Source: Stutzerimonas stutzeri (GTDB lineage: Bacteria > Pseudomonadota > Gammaproteobacteria > Pseudomonadales > Pseudomonadaceae). From it: a DNA stretch of 64,000 bases. Positions 11,073 to 20,032 of the stretch are shown piece after piece. Where the stretch lies: assembly GCF_015291885.1 (NCBI RefSeq), contig NZ_CP036186.1, positions 2,679,001 to 2,743,000 of the forward strand, read 5' to 3'. Position numbers and translations under genes: made by a program. Below the pieces are notes generated by a model. It made no database searches. It had not been told where the DNA came from and saw only the letters and a list, made by a program, of their open reading frames with translations. The stretch's first letter is position 1, and the number at the start of each line of letters is the position of its first letter.

Positions 11073-11102
11073 GAACCCCGCCTACTGGCGGGGTTCGTGT
11101 TT
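11073..11102. terminator. Bidirectional hairpin between fabI and the SDR gene
   Basis: A perfect 10-bp stem (GAACCCCGCC / GGCGGGGTTC) with a TACT loop lies between the convergent fabI and SDR stops. It is followed by a modest T-rich stretch on the plus strand, so it probably ends both transcripts. Confidence 0.75.
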
Positions 11103-11115
11103 CTGCAAAGCAGCC

Positions 11116-11880
11116 TCAGCCGGCTGTCACCGTCATGCCGCCATCGGCCATGACCACCGACCCCACCATGAAGCTAGCCCGTTCCGACGCCAGGAAAGCG
11201 ACGATCTCGGCGATCTCCTCCGGTTGCGCCGCGCGCCCGATGGGCGCGGCTTGCCCATGCTGCGCGAGAAAGCCTGGGCCGTCCTCGACCACGTCGTTGA
11301 GGATGTTGGTCACAACATCGCCTACGCCGATGGCGTTGACCCGGATGCCGTGTTCGATCACCTCCAGCGCCAACGTGCGAGTCAGCTGCGCCAGCGCGCC
11401 CTTGGAGGCCGTATAGGCGGCAATGGTCGGAAAGGCGAAGTATGACGCGTAGGAAGCAATATTGACGATCGCCCCCGAGCGGTTGGGCATCATCGCCTTG
11501 ACCGCTTCGCGGCAATGCAGGAAGGCCGCCGTGGCGTTTACGGCCTGAATGCGCTCCCAGTCCTCGCGGGTCATGTCCACCACCAGCTTGTTGATGATGA
11601 TGCCGGCGTTGTTGACCAGAATATCCAGCCGGCCGAAATGCTCGATGGCCAGGCCCACCGCGCGTTCTGCTGCGCCATCTTCGGTGATGTCGGCCTGCAG
11701 CGGCACCAGCCCCGGCCGGGCGAGCGCCTCGACCGCCGGGTCGATGTCCTCGGCGATGACCTTGGCACCTCGCTCGTGCAGCAGCAAGGCGATAGCCTTG
11801 CCGATGCCACTGGCGGCACCGGTGACCAGCGCGACCTTGCCTGCAACTTCCTCTATAACGCTGTGCTTCGAATTGCTCAT
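11116..11880 (-). CDS. Short-chain dehydrogenase/reductase
   Basis: A classical SDR of 254 residues. The cofactor motif TGAASGIG is near residue 21, NNAG lies in the middle, and the catalytic Ser-Tyr-Lys is formed by a Ser in the IVNIASYASYFAF stretch plus YTASK. The C-terminal SVVMADGGMTV is also typical. The acidic residues after the second strand (EDIDP) favour NAD over NADP. The start at 11880 is set by GGAGGA eleven bases upstream; a start at 11910 would lack one. The substrate cannot be told from sequence. It is divergent from an AraC-family regulator, which may control it. Confidence 0.85.
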   Translation of the reverse strand: MSNSKHSVIEEVAGKVALVTGAASGIGKAIALLLHERGAKVIAEDIDPAVEALARPGLVPLQADITEDGAAERAVGLAIEHFGRLDILVNNAGIIINKLVVDMTREDWERIQAVNATAAFLHCREAVKAMMPNRSGAIVNIASYASYFAFPTIAAYTASKGALAQLTRTLALEVIEHGIRVNAIGVGDVVTNILNDVVEDGPGFLAQHGQAAPIGRAAQPEEIAEIVAFLASERASFMVGSVVMADGGMTVTAG

Positions 11881-12208
11881 GCTGATTTCCTCCGGTATGG
11901 ATTGCGCCATGGGCGCCTTGGTTATCGACAGGTTCAGTCTTGCTCATCGTGGCGCCCCCGGCTTTCGCGGGCTTGCGCTGGCTGTCGGAGTCTTGCGCGC
12001 AGCAGTGAGGCATGCAGGCACCTGCAGGGTAGGCTTCAGCCCACCAAAGACGCACGGCTGGGCGGCGGGCTGAAGCCCACCCTACGGCTCGCGCGTCCAT
12101 TCGCCAGCGTAGGGATGATCCGTAAATACCCTTGAAGCGGCAGCATCAGACAATCACTGCGCTAGGCTATCGACGCCAGCCGCTTGCGGTTTTGTCCTGG
12201 AGTCCCTC
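11881..12208. other. Divergent intergenic region between SDR gene and AraC-type regulator
   Basis: No convincing gene is present in this 328-base gap. It holds the start region of the SDR gene, a REP-like inverted repeat (annotated separately), and a GGAG ribosome site for the GTG start of the regulator. I could not pick a clear promoter. Confidence 0.5.
12026..12086. repeat. REP-like imperfect inverted repeat
   Basis: The left arm, at about 12026-12045, contains GGCTTCAGCCCACC. The right arm, at about 12064-12086, reads as the same element on the other strand (GGGCTTCAGCCCGCC). About 19 of 22 positions pair, and each arm is itself a small palindrome around GGCTTCAGCC. The form, two facing copies with a spacer of about 20 bases, is that of a REP doublet as found in many Pseudomonas genomes. 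Confidence 0.65.
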
Positions 12209-13138
12209 GTGCCTCGGCCACCCGATACCCCGCCCCCGTCAGATGCCCGCCGCGCCCCGGCCCAGACGATGAGTCATTACCTGCCTGGTGAAACGCGGGC
12301 GACGGTTTTGCAGCTGCCCATGCAGGACGTGGTGGTTCAGCTCTTCAGCCATCGCACGATCATCGAGCCGATACGGGTGCCGGCGGTGGTTGAGCCGCTG
12401 CTGGTGCTGGTACTGGCCGGTGCAGCACGAGTAGAGGAACGTACGCCGGGCGGCCAATGGAGTGCGGCAACCGTCAGGGCCGGCGATTTCTTCCTGACCG
12501 ATACCCACGAGCCTTACGAGATGCGCTGGCAGACGCTGGAGGGTGAGCGCTTCGAGGTGATGCACCTGTATCTCGGCCTGCCGCTCATCGACCAGGCAGG
12601 ACGGGAGCTGCTCGGGCCGCAGAGCGCTGCAGTTGCCTTGCTGGATGTCTCCGGCGCCCGCGATGAAACGGTTCGCTGGCTGATGGAAAAGCTGCATAAC
12701 GAGCTGATCGACCAGCGTCAACCCAGCCTGCTCTGCATTCGCAGCCTGGCTCAGGCACTGGCCGTGCATCTGGTGCGCCACTATCGGGCTCAGCAAGACG
12801 CCGTCCGGCGCAGCAATGCCTTGCCGGCCTACAAGCTGCGCCGGGTGATCGAGGCAATGGATGCACAGCTGGCCGACGATTTCAGTCTCGCTCAGTTGGC
12901 ACGAACCGCCGAGCTGAGCGAATACCACTTCAGCCGAATGTTCAAACGTGCCACCGGGCTCTCGCCGTCGCAGTACTTCATCGGCCTGCGCATGGCGCGG
13001 GCACGTCGGCTGCTGATCGAGACGCAGCGCAGCGTCATCGACATCGGACTGGAGGTGGGCTATTCGAGCCCGAGCCACTTCTCCCAGGTATTCCGCCGCG
13101 AAGTGGGCGTTACGCCCAGCGCCTATCGCCACGCATGA
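12209..13138 (+). CDS. AraC-family transcriptional regulator
   Basis: A 309-residue regulator with an N-terminal cupin-like sensor region (residues about 25-180) and a C-terminal AraC double helix-turn-helix (residues about 205-305). The second recognition helix region, IGLEVGYSSPSHFSQVFRREVG, is very typical. I chose GTG at 12209 because GGAG precedes it by six bases; ATG at 12269 is the alternative and would remove a proline-rich leader of about 20 residues. It is divergent from the SDR gene and convergent with pedH. The ligand is unknown. Confidence 0.85.
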   Translation: MPRPPDTPPPSDARRAPAQTMSHYLPGETRATVLQLPMQDVVVQLFSHRTIIEPIRVPAVVEPLLVLVLAGAARVEERTPGGQWSAATVRAGDFFLTDTHEPYEMRWQTLEGERFEVMHLYLGLPLIDQAGRELLGPQSAAVALLDVSGARDETVRWLMEKLHNELIDQRQPSLLCIRSLAQALAVHLVRHYRAQQDAVRRSNALPAYKLRRVIEAMDAQLADDFSLAQLARTAELSEYHFSRMFKRATGLSPSQYFIGLRMARARRLLIETQRSVIDIGLEVGYSSPSHFSQVFRREVGVTPSAYRHA

Positions 13139-13160
13139 ACAGCCTTTGCCTGGGCGCCAG

Positions 13161-13226
13161 AACGACAAAACCCCGGCCATGATGACCGGGGTTCAGTTTG
13201 CAGAAACCCGACGCTCGCCGGGTTTC
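13161..13226. terminator. Double hairpin between the AraC-type gene and pedH
   Basis: The first stem is AACCCCGG/CCGGGGTT (13169-13176 with 13186-13193). On the minus strand it is followed by TTTTGTCG, so it probably serves pedH. A second 8-bp stem GAAACCCG/CGGGTTTC lies at 13203-13226. Together they end the convergent transcripts. Confidence 0.65.
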
Positions 13227-13241
13227 CGCCACGCAGACTGA

Positions 13242-15017
13242 TCAGCGCTTGGCGACCTGATCCTTCGGCAGCTTGAAGGTCCAGAGCATGCCGCCCTGGT
13301 TGAATTCCTTCACCCGCTTGGCGACTTCACCGCCCCACAGCGGTACCGCACCACCCCAGCCGGACAGAACGGAGACGTACTGCTCGCCGTCCATTTCCCA
13401 GGTAACCGGAGAACCGATCACGCCCGAGCCGGTGTTGAACTCATAGACTTTCTTGCCGGTCTTGGCGTCGAAAGCCATTAGGTAGCCCTCGGGGTTGCCG
13501 GTGAACACCAGGTTGCCCTTGGTGGCCAACACACCGCCCCACAGCGGAGCGTAGTTGTTGTAGCGCCACACTTCCTTGCCGGTTTTCGGATCGATGGCGC
13601 GCAGCACACCGATGAAGTCGTCGTTGAGCGGCTTGATGGTGAAACCCGCCCCCAGGTAGGCAGCCCCCTTCTTGTAGGCGACACCTTCGTTCCAGATATC
13701 CATGCCCCACTCGTTGGACGGCACGTAGAACAGACCGGTGTCCTGGCTGTAGGCCATTGGCATCCAGTTCTTGCCGCCCAGGAAGGACGGTGCGACGAAC
13801 ACGGACTTGCCCTTGTCCGCATCACCGGGGTTACCCGGGCGGTGGGTTTCGTCGAAGACTGGGCGGCCGTTTGCATCCAGCCCCTTGGCCCAGGTGATCT
13901 TGTCCACGAACAGGAAGCCGCGGATGTACTTGCCGTTGGTGCGATCCAATACGTAGAAGAAGCCGTTGCGGTCCGCAGTACCTGCTGCCTTGATGGTTTT
14001 GCCACCCTCCTGATAGTCGAAGGAGATCAGCTCGTTCACGCCGTCGAAGTCCCAGCCGTCATGCGGAGTGGACTGGAAATGCCACTTGATCGAGCCGTCG
14101 TTCGGGTCCAGTGCCAGTCGCGAAGATGAGTACAGATTGTCGCCAGGGCGCAGGTGCGAGTTCCACGGCGCCGGGTTACCAGTGCCGAACAGCAGCGAAT
14201 CGGTATCCGGATCGTAATAACCGCCCAGCCAGGGCGCGGCGCCACCGGTCTTCCAGAGATCACCCGGCCAGGTCTTGCCGGCTTCGCCGCCGGAGATGCC
14301 GCTCTCGACCTTCTTGCCGTCCTTCCAGACGTAGCCCATGTGCCCTTCCACGGTCGGACGGGTCCACAGCAGATCGCCGTTCTTCGGGTTGTACGCCTCG
14401 ACCTTGCCGACCACGCCGAACTCACCACCGGATACTCCGGTGATGAGCTTGCCGTTGACCACCAGCGGTGCAGAGGTCAGCGAGTAGCCAGCCTTGTAAT
14501 CGGCAACCGTCTTCTTCCAGACAACCTTGCCGGTGTCCTTGTTGAGGGCGACCAGCTTGGCATCCAGAGTGCCGAAAATAACCAGATCGTCATACAGCGC
14601 GACGCCGCGGTTGATCACGTCACAGCACGGCATGATGCCGTCCGGCAGGCGCGCGTCGTATTGCCACAGCTCCTTGCCCGTGCGGGCGTCCACCGCGTAG
14701 ACCCGCGAATAGGAGCCGGTGATGTACATCACGCCGTCCTTGATCAGCGGTTGTGCTTCCTGGCCGCGCTGTTTTTCACCACCAAGAGAGAAGCCCCAAA
14801 CCGGTCGCAACTGATTGATGTTATTGGTGTTCAACGTATCCAGGGTGCTGTAGCGCTGGCCCTGCAAGCCCAGTCCGTTGGTGACGATCTGATGGGTGGA
14901 CTTGGCGTCGTCGAGGATTTCCTGGTCGGTTACGGCCCAGGCGTGCAGGCTGGACATCGCCACCGCGGCGCATAGCGCCGTCAAGGCGAAGGGCTTGCGA
15001 AGACCGGTGTGCTTCAT
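13242..15017 (-). CDS. pedH: PQQ-dependent alcohol dehydrogenase, lanthanide type (PedH)
   Basis: Periplasmic quinoprotein of 591 residues with a signal peptide ending near HAWA and an eight-bladed propeller built of repeated W motifs. Adjacent cysteines 131-132 (MPCCDV) form the disulfide ring that faces PQQ. The catalytic aspartate is Asp323 in GWDFDG. Residue 325 is also Asp, the extra carboxylate that XoxF/PedH enzymes use to bind a lanthanide in place of calcium; this is seen directly at bases 14043-14045. It oxidises alcohols and aldehydes and donates electrons to cytochrome c. The ATG at 15017 is preceded by AGAGGT. A regulon box lies about 112 bases upstream of the start. Confidence 0.92.
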   Translation of the reverse strand: MKHTGLRKPFALTALCAAVAMSSLHAWAVTDQEILDDAKSTHQIVTNGLGLQGQRYSTLDTLNTNNINQLRPVWGFSLGGEKQRGQEAQPLIKDGVMYITGSYSRVYAVDARTGKELWQYDARLPDGIMPCCDVINRGVALYDDLVIFGTLDAKLVALNKDTGKVVWKKTVADYKAGYSLTSAPLVVNGKLITGVSGGEFGVVGKVEAYNPKNGDLLWTRPTVEGHMGYVWKDGKKVESGISGGEAGKTWPGDLWKTGGAAPWLGGYYDPDTDSLLFGTGNPAPWNSHLRPGDNLYSSSRLALDPNDGSIKWHFQSTPHDGWDFDGVNELISFDYQEGGKTIKAAGTADRNGFFYVLDRTNGKYIRGFLFVDKITWAKGLDANGRPVFDETHRPGNPGDADKGKSVFVAPSFLGGKNWMPMAYSQDTGLFYVPSNEWGMDIWNEGVAYKKGAAYLGAGFTIKPLNDDFIGVLRAIDPKTGKEVWRYNNYAPLWGGVLATKGNLVFTGNPEGYLMAFDAKTGKKVYEFNTGSGVIGSPVTWEMDGEQYVSVLSGWGGAVPLWGGEVAKRVKEFNQGGMLWTFKLPKDQVAKR

Positions 15018-15128
15018 TGCGGCTACCTCTGCGGGTTCATTGTTATGCCGGGAAATTTTCCCGGTCTGTTGTTGATTCTTGGTTTGCACCGCCTCGCCAA
15101 CAATTGCCCGCAGTACCGATTTCCCTAC

Positions 15129-15138
15129 TCCCTTGGTA
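15129..15138. promoter_or_regulatory. TACCTTGGTA-like box, site A (pedH upstream)
   Basis: Reads TCCCTTGGTA, one base from the consensus. It lies 112 bases upstream of the pedH start and 158 upstream of the divergent binding-protein gene. With its flank it reads TACCAAGGGAGTAG on the pedH strand, almost the same as the flank of site B in front of the cytochrome gene. Confidence 0.5.
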
Positions 15139-15295
15139 GCAATACTCCCCCGCAAGCACCGCAAACCCTGCTTTTGCTGCTCGCTAACGATCGCTAGTGG
15201 CACCGAAGTCGCAGCCATCCAGCCGGAAAAGACTATTCCGCAAGCCCCGCTCAGCCCCTAAAACGGACGTCCCCTTGCTCAGAAGGATACGAGCC

Positions 15296-16534
15296 ATGCT
15301 GCGCCCTACCCTGGTCATCGCCCTCGCGCTGCTTACTTTCACGGCCGCCCACGCAGCCAAACCGATTCGCCTCGGCCTCAACTACCCCAGTACCGGCAAC
15401 TACAAGTCCGAAGGGCTGGAGCTAAGCCGTGGCGCCATGCTCGCCGTCGAACAGATCAACCAGGGGGGCGGTGTGCTGGGCCGGCCGCTGGAGTTGGTCA
15501 GCCTCAACTCGGCAGCCCGTGCGGAAAAAGCGCAGGCCAATGTCGAGCGATTCGCCAGCCAGGGCGCGGCGATGGTGTTCGGCGGCGCCAACAGCGAGGA
15601 AGCACTTTCAGCCGGCCAGCGTGCTCGCGAACTCGGGCTGCTTTACTTCCCTACGCTCGGCTACGCCAACGAGATCACCGGGCGTGACGGTCATCGTCAT
15701 CTGTTCCGTGAATCGAACAGCGCCTGGATGAGCGCACGCGTGCTCGGCGAGTACCTCAGCTGGCACATGCCCAACCGGCGCTATCACTACATCAGCCTCG
15801 ACGACGCGTGGGGGCGCAGTATGGAGCAGGCCTTGCGCGAAGCGACCAAGAGCCGCGACCGCGCACGCCACGGCTACTCGAAAATCGCCGAGCGCGGCGC
15901 ACGACGCGGTGACTACCAGGCCGCCCTGCAGAAAGCCGCCGCCAGCGAGGCGGATGTACTGGTGATCGTGCTGCTGGGCGAGGATCTGGTGCAGACCATG
16001 CGTCTGGCGCAAACCCTGGATCTGGGCAAGCGCATGCAAATCATCGTGCCCAATCTCACGCAGAGCATCGTCGAGCAGGCCGGTCCGATGGTGATGGAAC
16101 ATGTCATCGGCACCGAGGCCTGGACCTGGCGCGTACCCAAGCTGGTCGAAAGCGCCGCGGGCCAGGCCTTTGTCGATCGCTACATCGCGCAGCACCAGGC
16201 ATACCCCGGCAGCACGGCCGCCTCGGCGTACGGGATCGTTCAGCAATGGGCGGCTGCCGCGCAACGTGCCGGCAAACTGGACAGCGCAGCGGTGATCGCG
16301 GCGATGGAGAATCACCGCTATCGCCTATTGAAGGACGAGCAATACTGGCGCGACTTCGATCATCAGAACGTGCAGAGCATCTTCGCCGTACGTGTCAGAA
16401 GCCGCAGCGAAATCATGCAGGACCGATTCAAGCAGGACTATTTCACGATCATCCATCGCATGGATGGCGAAGAAGCGGCACCAAGCCTGGACGACTGGCA
16501 GCAGGAGCGTGGCGATCAGTTGCAACTGCAGTAA
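15296..16534 (+). CDS. Branched-chain-amino-acid-type periplasmic binding protein, orphan
   Basis: A 412-residue periplasmic binding protein of the Leu/Ile/Val or urea-amide type (Peripla_BP_6), with a signal peptide ending at AAHAA. The start of the fold, IRLGLNYPSTGNYKSEG, and the repeated Rossmann-like halves are clear. No permease or ATPase of the matching family is nearby, so it is probably not part of a normal importer. A similar gene (PA1977) lies in the P. aeruginosa alcohol-oxidation cluster as I recall. ATG 15296 follows AAGGA. It is divergent from pedH and may share its control region. Its ligand is unknown. Confidence 0.75.
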   Translation: MLRPTLVIALALLTFTAAHAAKPIRLGLNYPSTGNYKSEGLELSRGAMLAVEQINQGGGVLGRPLELVSLNSAARAEKAQANVERFASQGAAMVFGGANSEEALSAGQRARELGLLYFPTLGYANEITGRDGHRHLFRESNSAWMSARVLGEYLSWHMPNRRYHYISLDDAWGRSMEQALREATKSRDRARHGYSKIAERGARRGDYQAALQKAAASEADVLVIVLLGEDLVQTMRLAQTLDLGKRMQIIVPNLTQSIVEQAGPMVMEHVIGTEAWTWRVPKLVESAAGQAFVDRYIAQHQAYPGSTAASAYGIVQQWAAAAQRAGKLDSAAVIAAMENHRYRLLKDEQYWRDFDHQNVQSIFAVRVRSRSEIMQDRFKQDYFTIIHRMDGEEAAPSLDDWQQERGDQLQLQ

Positions 16535-16553
16535 CGGCTGTCCACGGCAACCC

Positions 16554-16573
16554 GGCGCGCCTGAAGCGCGCCT
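16554..16573. terminator. Hairpin between convergent genes
   Basis: A 7-bp GC-only stem GGCGCGC/GCGCGCC with a CTGAA loop lies in the 39-base gap between two convergent stop codons. There is no T run. Confidence 0.5.
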
Positions 16574-17503
16574 TCACTCGTCGACGCGCGGCAGCGTCAT
16601 GGCTTCGTAACGCGGATACAGATGGCTGACACTGCGAATCAGTTCGTAGCGGGTCAGGCTGATGCCAGCGAAACGCTCAGGGATCGCACTCTGGATTACC
16701 TCGTTCATGTCTGCGCCGTTGCTCGCGCCGTCGCGCAAAAGGCCGTCCAGCCAAGCGAGATAGTCGCGCATCTGTTCGAACGGCTCGGCGTCGTCGGCCA
16801 CCGGGCCGTGCCCAGCTACCAGCAGCTTCCAAGGCAGCGCCTTCAGGGTGTCGAGATCGGCCAGCCAGACATCCAGGCCTGGGCTATTCGGTGTGGTCAG
16901 CGCGCGCTGATAGAAGAGGATGTCGCCAGCGAACAGCACGCCGCTACGTTCATCGAGAATTGCCAGGTCGGCGCCGGTATGACCACGCAGCGCCAGCAGA
17001 CGCAGCGTGCGGCTCCCGATCTGCACCGTGCCGGGCTCCAGCGTTTCGCTCGGCAGTATCACCTCGGTACCACGCATCCAGTCTCCGACCAGGCGGTACA
17101 TGTTCTCCGCCATGGCATTGCCCTGCTCGCGCAGCAACTCGGTGGTACCAGGCAGTGCTGCGATGGGTACATCGGCAAAAGCCTGGTTGCCCAGCACATG
17201 ATCGGGGTGGTGATGGGTGAGCAAGACCTTAATCACCGGCCGATCGGTAACGCCTGCGATCGCCGCGCGCATCGCCTCGCCATAACGCTTGGACGGCCCG
17301 CTGTCGATCACCACCACGCCGTCATCCGTGACGATGAACCCCGTATTGACGATATTGCCACCATTACGCTTGTCGAAGTTGTCGGTCGAACCCTCCAGCA
17401 GCCAGACATCATCGGCTATCTGCCGGGGCTCTAAGGCATAACGCAGCTCGGCCTGCACGGGCAGCGTCAGGCAGAGCGCGAAGATCAGCATGAACGGGCG
17501 CAT
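16574..17503 (-). CDS. Quinoprotein-associated metallo-beta-lactamase-fold hydrolase
   Basis: A 309-residue exported protein (signal peptide ending near PVQA) with a metallo-beta-lactamase fold. The metal motif HHHPDH is at residues 97-102; later ligands are the His of LRGHTGAD, the Asp of FAGDILF and the His of VAGHGPV. It belongs to the family described as quinoprotein relay system zinc metallohydrolases, which travel with PQQ alcohol dehydrogenases and a SoxYZ-like carrier. The true substrate is not known to me. ATG 17503 follows AAGGAGG. It lies 58 bases downstream of the SoxYZ-like gene and is probably co-transcribed with it. Confidence 0.82.
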   Translation of the reverse strand: MRPFMLIFALCLTLPVQAELRYALEPRQIADDVWLLEGSTDNFDKRNGGNIVNTGFIVTDDGVVVIDSGPSKRYGEAMRAAIAGVTDRPVIKVLLTHHHPDHVLGNQAFADVPIAALPGTTELLREQGNAMAENMYRLVGDWMRGTEVILPSETLEPGTVQIGSRTLRLLALRGHTGADLAILDERSGVLFAGDILFYQRALTTPNSPGLDVWLADLDTLKALPWKLLVAGHGPVADDAEPFEQMRDYLAWLDGLLRDGASNGADMNEVIQSAIPERFAGISLTRYELIRSVSHLYPRYEAMTLPRVDE

Positions 17504-17561
17504 GACGCCTCCTTGGCTTGGGTTGCGGACTGGTAGTGCAGTCAAGACAGCGGGCGCGGGG

Positions 17562-18308
17562 CTAGAGAGCGGCTTCGAACTCATTGCCATTGTTGTCGCG
17601 TAGCCACAAGCGGGTGTCCTGGCTGCCCTTCACTTCCAGGCTCAAACTGGGGTTTTCGCTGACAGCGGGATACAGCTCCAGCTCCGCCAGCACCTGGCCG
17701 TCCGCATCGCGCAGCTCGGCTTGATTGAGGAAAAACTCGGGGATGCCGCCAACCAGGCCGTTATCCATGGGATGAGAGACCTGCAGACGTAGTCGACTGA
17801 AGTCGCCGCGAGCGAAGCGCCCGCCAATGACTTCGCCAAGGCGATCTTCCCAGCCAGGTTGTGCGCGCACCACGCTTGGCGCCGTACAGCCGCCGCCAGC
17901 GGCATCGACCTTGGCTGAACCGATATGCCAGACACCATCGCGGGTGAGCACGGCGGCGCGAATCGGCGTCGCCTGTTCAACGCGAATGCGAATGGCCACC
18001 AGCGGCAACACCTGGTTGCCGGGCGTGAAAGTGAAGATACGCGGGATCGGGTTGAGGTCGGCCCATGCCTCGACACGTACTACCTCATCGCCCAGGGCTC
18101 GGGCATCGATATGCACCGGCACCTGGCGGGAATCCTCGGCGAAAGGTGGCACCTGGACCTGCACGCGTTCGTCGAACACGTAAGGCTCGCCGTTGAGCAA
18201 ACCCTTGTGGTGATATTCCCACATCACCGATTGCAGCGGGTCGGCCTCAGCCGCCATCACGCCCGGAGCCAGGAATACGCTTAGCAGCAGCAAGATTCGG
18301 ACGCTCAT
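17562..18308 (-). CDS. Quinoprotein dehydrogenase-associated SoxYZ-like carrier
   Basis: A 248-residue exported protein that looks like SoxY fused to SoxZ. In SoxY a C-terminal GGCGG cysteine carries sulfur intermediates; here the fold's equivalent GGGC lies at residues 138-141, followed by a SoxZ-like half (LRLQVSHPMDNG). Cys141 is the only cysteine in the mature protein, so it is the likely carrier residue. The family is found beside PQQ alcohol dehydrogenases and the zinc metallohydrolase, not beside sulfur oxidation genes, so what it carries is unknown. ATG 18308 follows GAGGAG. It lies between the metallohydrolase and the binding-protein gene on the same strand. Confidence 0.8.
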   Translation of the reverse strand: MSVRILLLLSVFLAPGVMAAEADPLQSVMWEYHHKGLLNGEPYVFDERVQVQVPPFAEDSRQVPVHIDARALGDEVVRVEAWADLNPIPRIFTFTPGNQVLPLVAIRIRVEQATPIRAAVLTRDGVWHIGSAKVDAAGGGCTAPSVVRAQPGWEDRLGEVIGGRFARGDFSRLRLQVSHPMDNGLVGGIPEFFLNQAELRDADGQVLAELELYPAVSENPSLSLEVKGSQDTRLWLRDNNGNEFEAAL

Positions 18309-18358
18309 GTCGACTCCTCGAACGGCGATCCGCAGCGGGATCGGCATGGCGCAGCCGG

Positions 18359-19273
18359 TCAGCGCCCGGCCACGTCGCTCTCTACATCCTGGTACAACCC
18401 GGGTAGCTCGTAGCTCAATCCATAGCTGGCATAGAGCGCCCTCAGCTGGCCTTCAAGGATCAGCGGCTCCAGCACCTCTTCAAGCGCGTACGCCAGCTGC
18501 CGGTTGGATTCATGTACTGCCATGCCCAGATCCCACACTTGCTTGCCCATGTTCGGGTAAGCGTTTTCGGCGAGTTTCAGGTGATCACTACCGGCCTGAT
18601 CGAGCAGCCATTCGATTTCACCGCGCATGGCCATGGCGGCGTCCACCTCGCCCTGCTGCAGTGTCGCGAATGCTTGCTGCACGCTCGGGTAGTGATGCGT
18701 GTTCTTCGCCAACCGGCCCTCGAATACCGAGGACAGATAGAACGAGGGCACGCTGTCGACCTCTACCCCGATCGGGTGGTACTGGAAGATCGCTACGCTC
18801 GGCACTTCATCTACACGGCGATCGTCGTAAGCGGTTTGCCAGCGTTCCCGCTGGTAGGGACCGAACATCACCACCAGCTCGTTGATCACCTCACCGAGTT
18901 CGTTGCGCTTGTAGGCAAACTCACGGTCGTACGGCACACGTAGCATCACGTCGGCCAGCACGTTCGGACGCACGTAATGCCCCTTCCAGATGAAGTTGCG
19001 CAAGTCGTCGTCCAGTGTTTCGTCCGGAGTCACCCACAGCACCTGCAGCTTCAGGCCCAGCCCTTCGGCGAGCTTTCGCGCCAGTTCTACATCGACCCCG
19101 CGCGGCTCCCCGTCCTGCTGATAGCTGTACGGCGGAAAGCTCTCGTACATCGCCACCTTGAGCACACCGGACTCGATGATGTCATCGAAGGCGCGCACCT
19201 TGACCACATCCGCGTGCACCAGGGCGCAGCAGAGCGTTAGCCACAGCGTCAGAGCCAGCCGCGCGGCGTTCAT
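18359..19273 (-). CDS. pedG: Quinoprotein dehydrogenase-associated periplasmic binding protein (PedG/XoxJ-like)
   Basis: A 304-residue family 3-type periplasmic binding protein with a signal peptide (cleavage near LVHA). Its opening VLKVAMYESFPPYSY and the segment PRGVDVELARKLAEGL are the usual signatures. Relatives (XoxJ/MxaJ, PedG) accompany methanol and ethanol quinoproteins and are thought to help maturation or activation of the enzyme, not import. The start overlaps the cytochrome stop by one base (TAATG), so the two are translationally coupled. There is no cognate permease nearby. Confidence 0.82.
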   Translation of the reverse strand: MNAARLALTLWLTLCCALVHADVVKVRAFDDIIESGVLKVAMYESFPPYSYQQDGEPRGVDVELARKLAEGLGLKLQVLWVTPDETLDDDLRNFIWKGHYVRPNVLADVMLRVPYDREFAYKRNELGEVINELVVMFGPYQRERWQTAYDDRRVDEVPSVAIFQYHPIGVEVDSVPSFYLSSVFEGRLAKNTHHYPSVQQAFATLQQGEVDAAMAMRGEIEWLLDQAGSDHLKLAENAYPNMGKQVWDLGMAVHESNRQLAYALEEVLEPLILEGQLRALYASYGLSYELPGLYQDVESDVAGR

Positions 19274-19710
19274 TACTGCTTAGCCGCTTCAGCTTCGATA
19301 TAGGTACGAATGGCCCACAGCGCTTCCTGGCTGAGCGTGTCGGCCATTCGCGGCATGTAAACGGCGCCGTCACGCACCGCGCCGTTAATTACCCGCTCCT
19401 TGTACCACTCATCGCCATCGTAGCTGGCTTCAAGTTCACGCAGATCCGGCGCAATGCCGCCGGAAATGGCTTCAAGGCCATGGCAACGAGCGCAGTTCTG
19501 GTTGTAGGCAGAAGAACCGATTTCTACAGCCAGATCGTAGTGCTCGTTCGGAGCGCGATAGGGGTTTTCGTCCAGCCATTCTTCACCGAGCGACGGCAGC
19601 CCCTTGGTGTTGACTGCCTGCGGCGTCACGTCGCCGTGGGCCATGACCAGACCAGACATACCGAGGAAACCCGCTGCCAGCAGTGAGCGCAAAAAGATCT
19701 TGTTATTCAT
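19273..19710 (-). CDS. pedF: Cytochrome c-550, electron acceptor of the alcohol dehydrogenase (PedF/ExaB type)
   Basis: A small periplasmic c-type cytochrome of 145 residues with a signal peptide ending near VMAHG. Heme is bound by CARCH at residues 73-77; the axial methionine is probably in YMPRM. It accepts electrons from the quinoprotein and passes them on to the terminal oxidase. ATG 19710 is favoured over GTG 19719, because the AGAGG ribosome site is correctly spaced only for the ATG. It is divergent from exaA across a 322-base region that contains a regulon box. Confidence 0.9.
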   Translation of the reverse strand: MNNKIFLRSLLAAGFLGMSGLVMAHGDVTPQAVNTKGLPSLGEEWLDENPYRAPNEHYDLAVEIGSSAYNQNCARCHGLEAISGGIAPDLRELEASYDGDEWYKERVINGAVRDGAVYMPRMADTLSQEALWAIRTYIEAEAAKQ

Positions 19711-20032
19711 GACTACCACCCTCTATTCGAGAACCTGTGCAAGGCAGCCCCCATCGGAGCGCATGGTGGTCATGTTGGAGGGGTGAGCGGGCCGGCAGAA
19801 TCCTGCTTTGGACGCCTGCATCTCCTCCCTTGGTACTGGGTTTTGCCACCACCTTTTGCAGCAGCCCGAACGCCACTCGGGTAGCAAGGCCAAACACCGG
19901 GCGTTTGGGAAGTATTCCCGGTCTTCCCGGGAGATTTTCCGTGTCGGCTTCGGCGGCGCGCTCCCAATAATCGAATCGCCAGGCCACCGCTATACGGCGG
20001 CCTCGTCCGAATCGACCAAGGGAATCGCAACC
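19711..20032. other. Divergent control region between pedF and exaA
   Basis: This 322-base gap contains no plausible gene. It carries regulon box B, 116 bases from the cytochrome start and 198 bases from the exaA start, plus an AAGGGA ribosome site for exaA. The exaA leader is therefore fairly long. No clear sigma-70 hexamers stood out. Confidence 0.55.
19826..19835. promoter_or_regulatory. TACCTTGGTA-like box, site B (pedF/exaA)
   Basis: Reads TCCCTTGGTA, identical to site A. On the cytochrome strand the flank is TACCAAGGGAGGAG, matching the site A flank in 13 of 14 bases. Position and flank suggest it drives the cytochrome operon, and possibly exaA. Confidence 0.5.

Noticed and set aside
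13842..14975. Plus-strand frames opposite pedH
   Set aside because: Antisense shadows of a high-GC gene; no ribosome site or recognisable domain.
20014..20023. GACCAAGGGA just before the exaA start as another regulon box
   Set aside because: It overlaps the ribosome-binding site and differs from the TACCTTGGTA consensus at both ends, so it is more likely chance.
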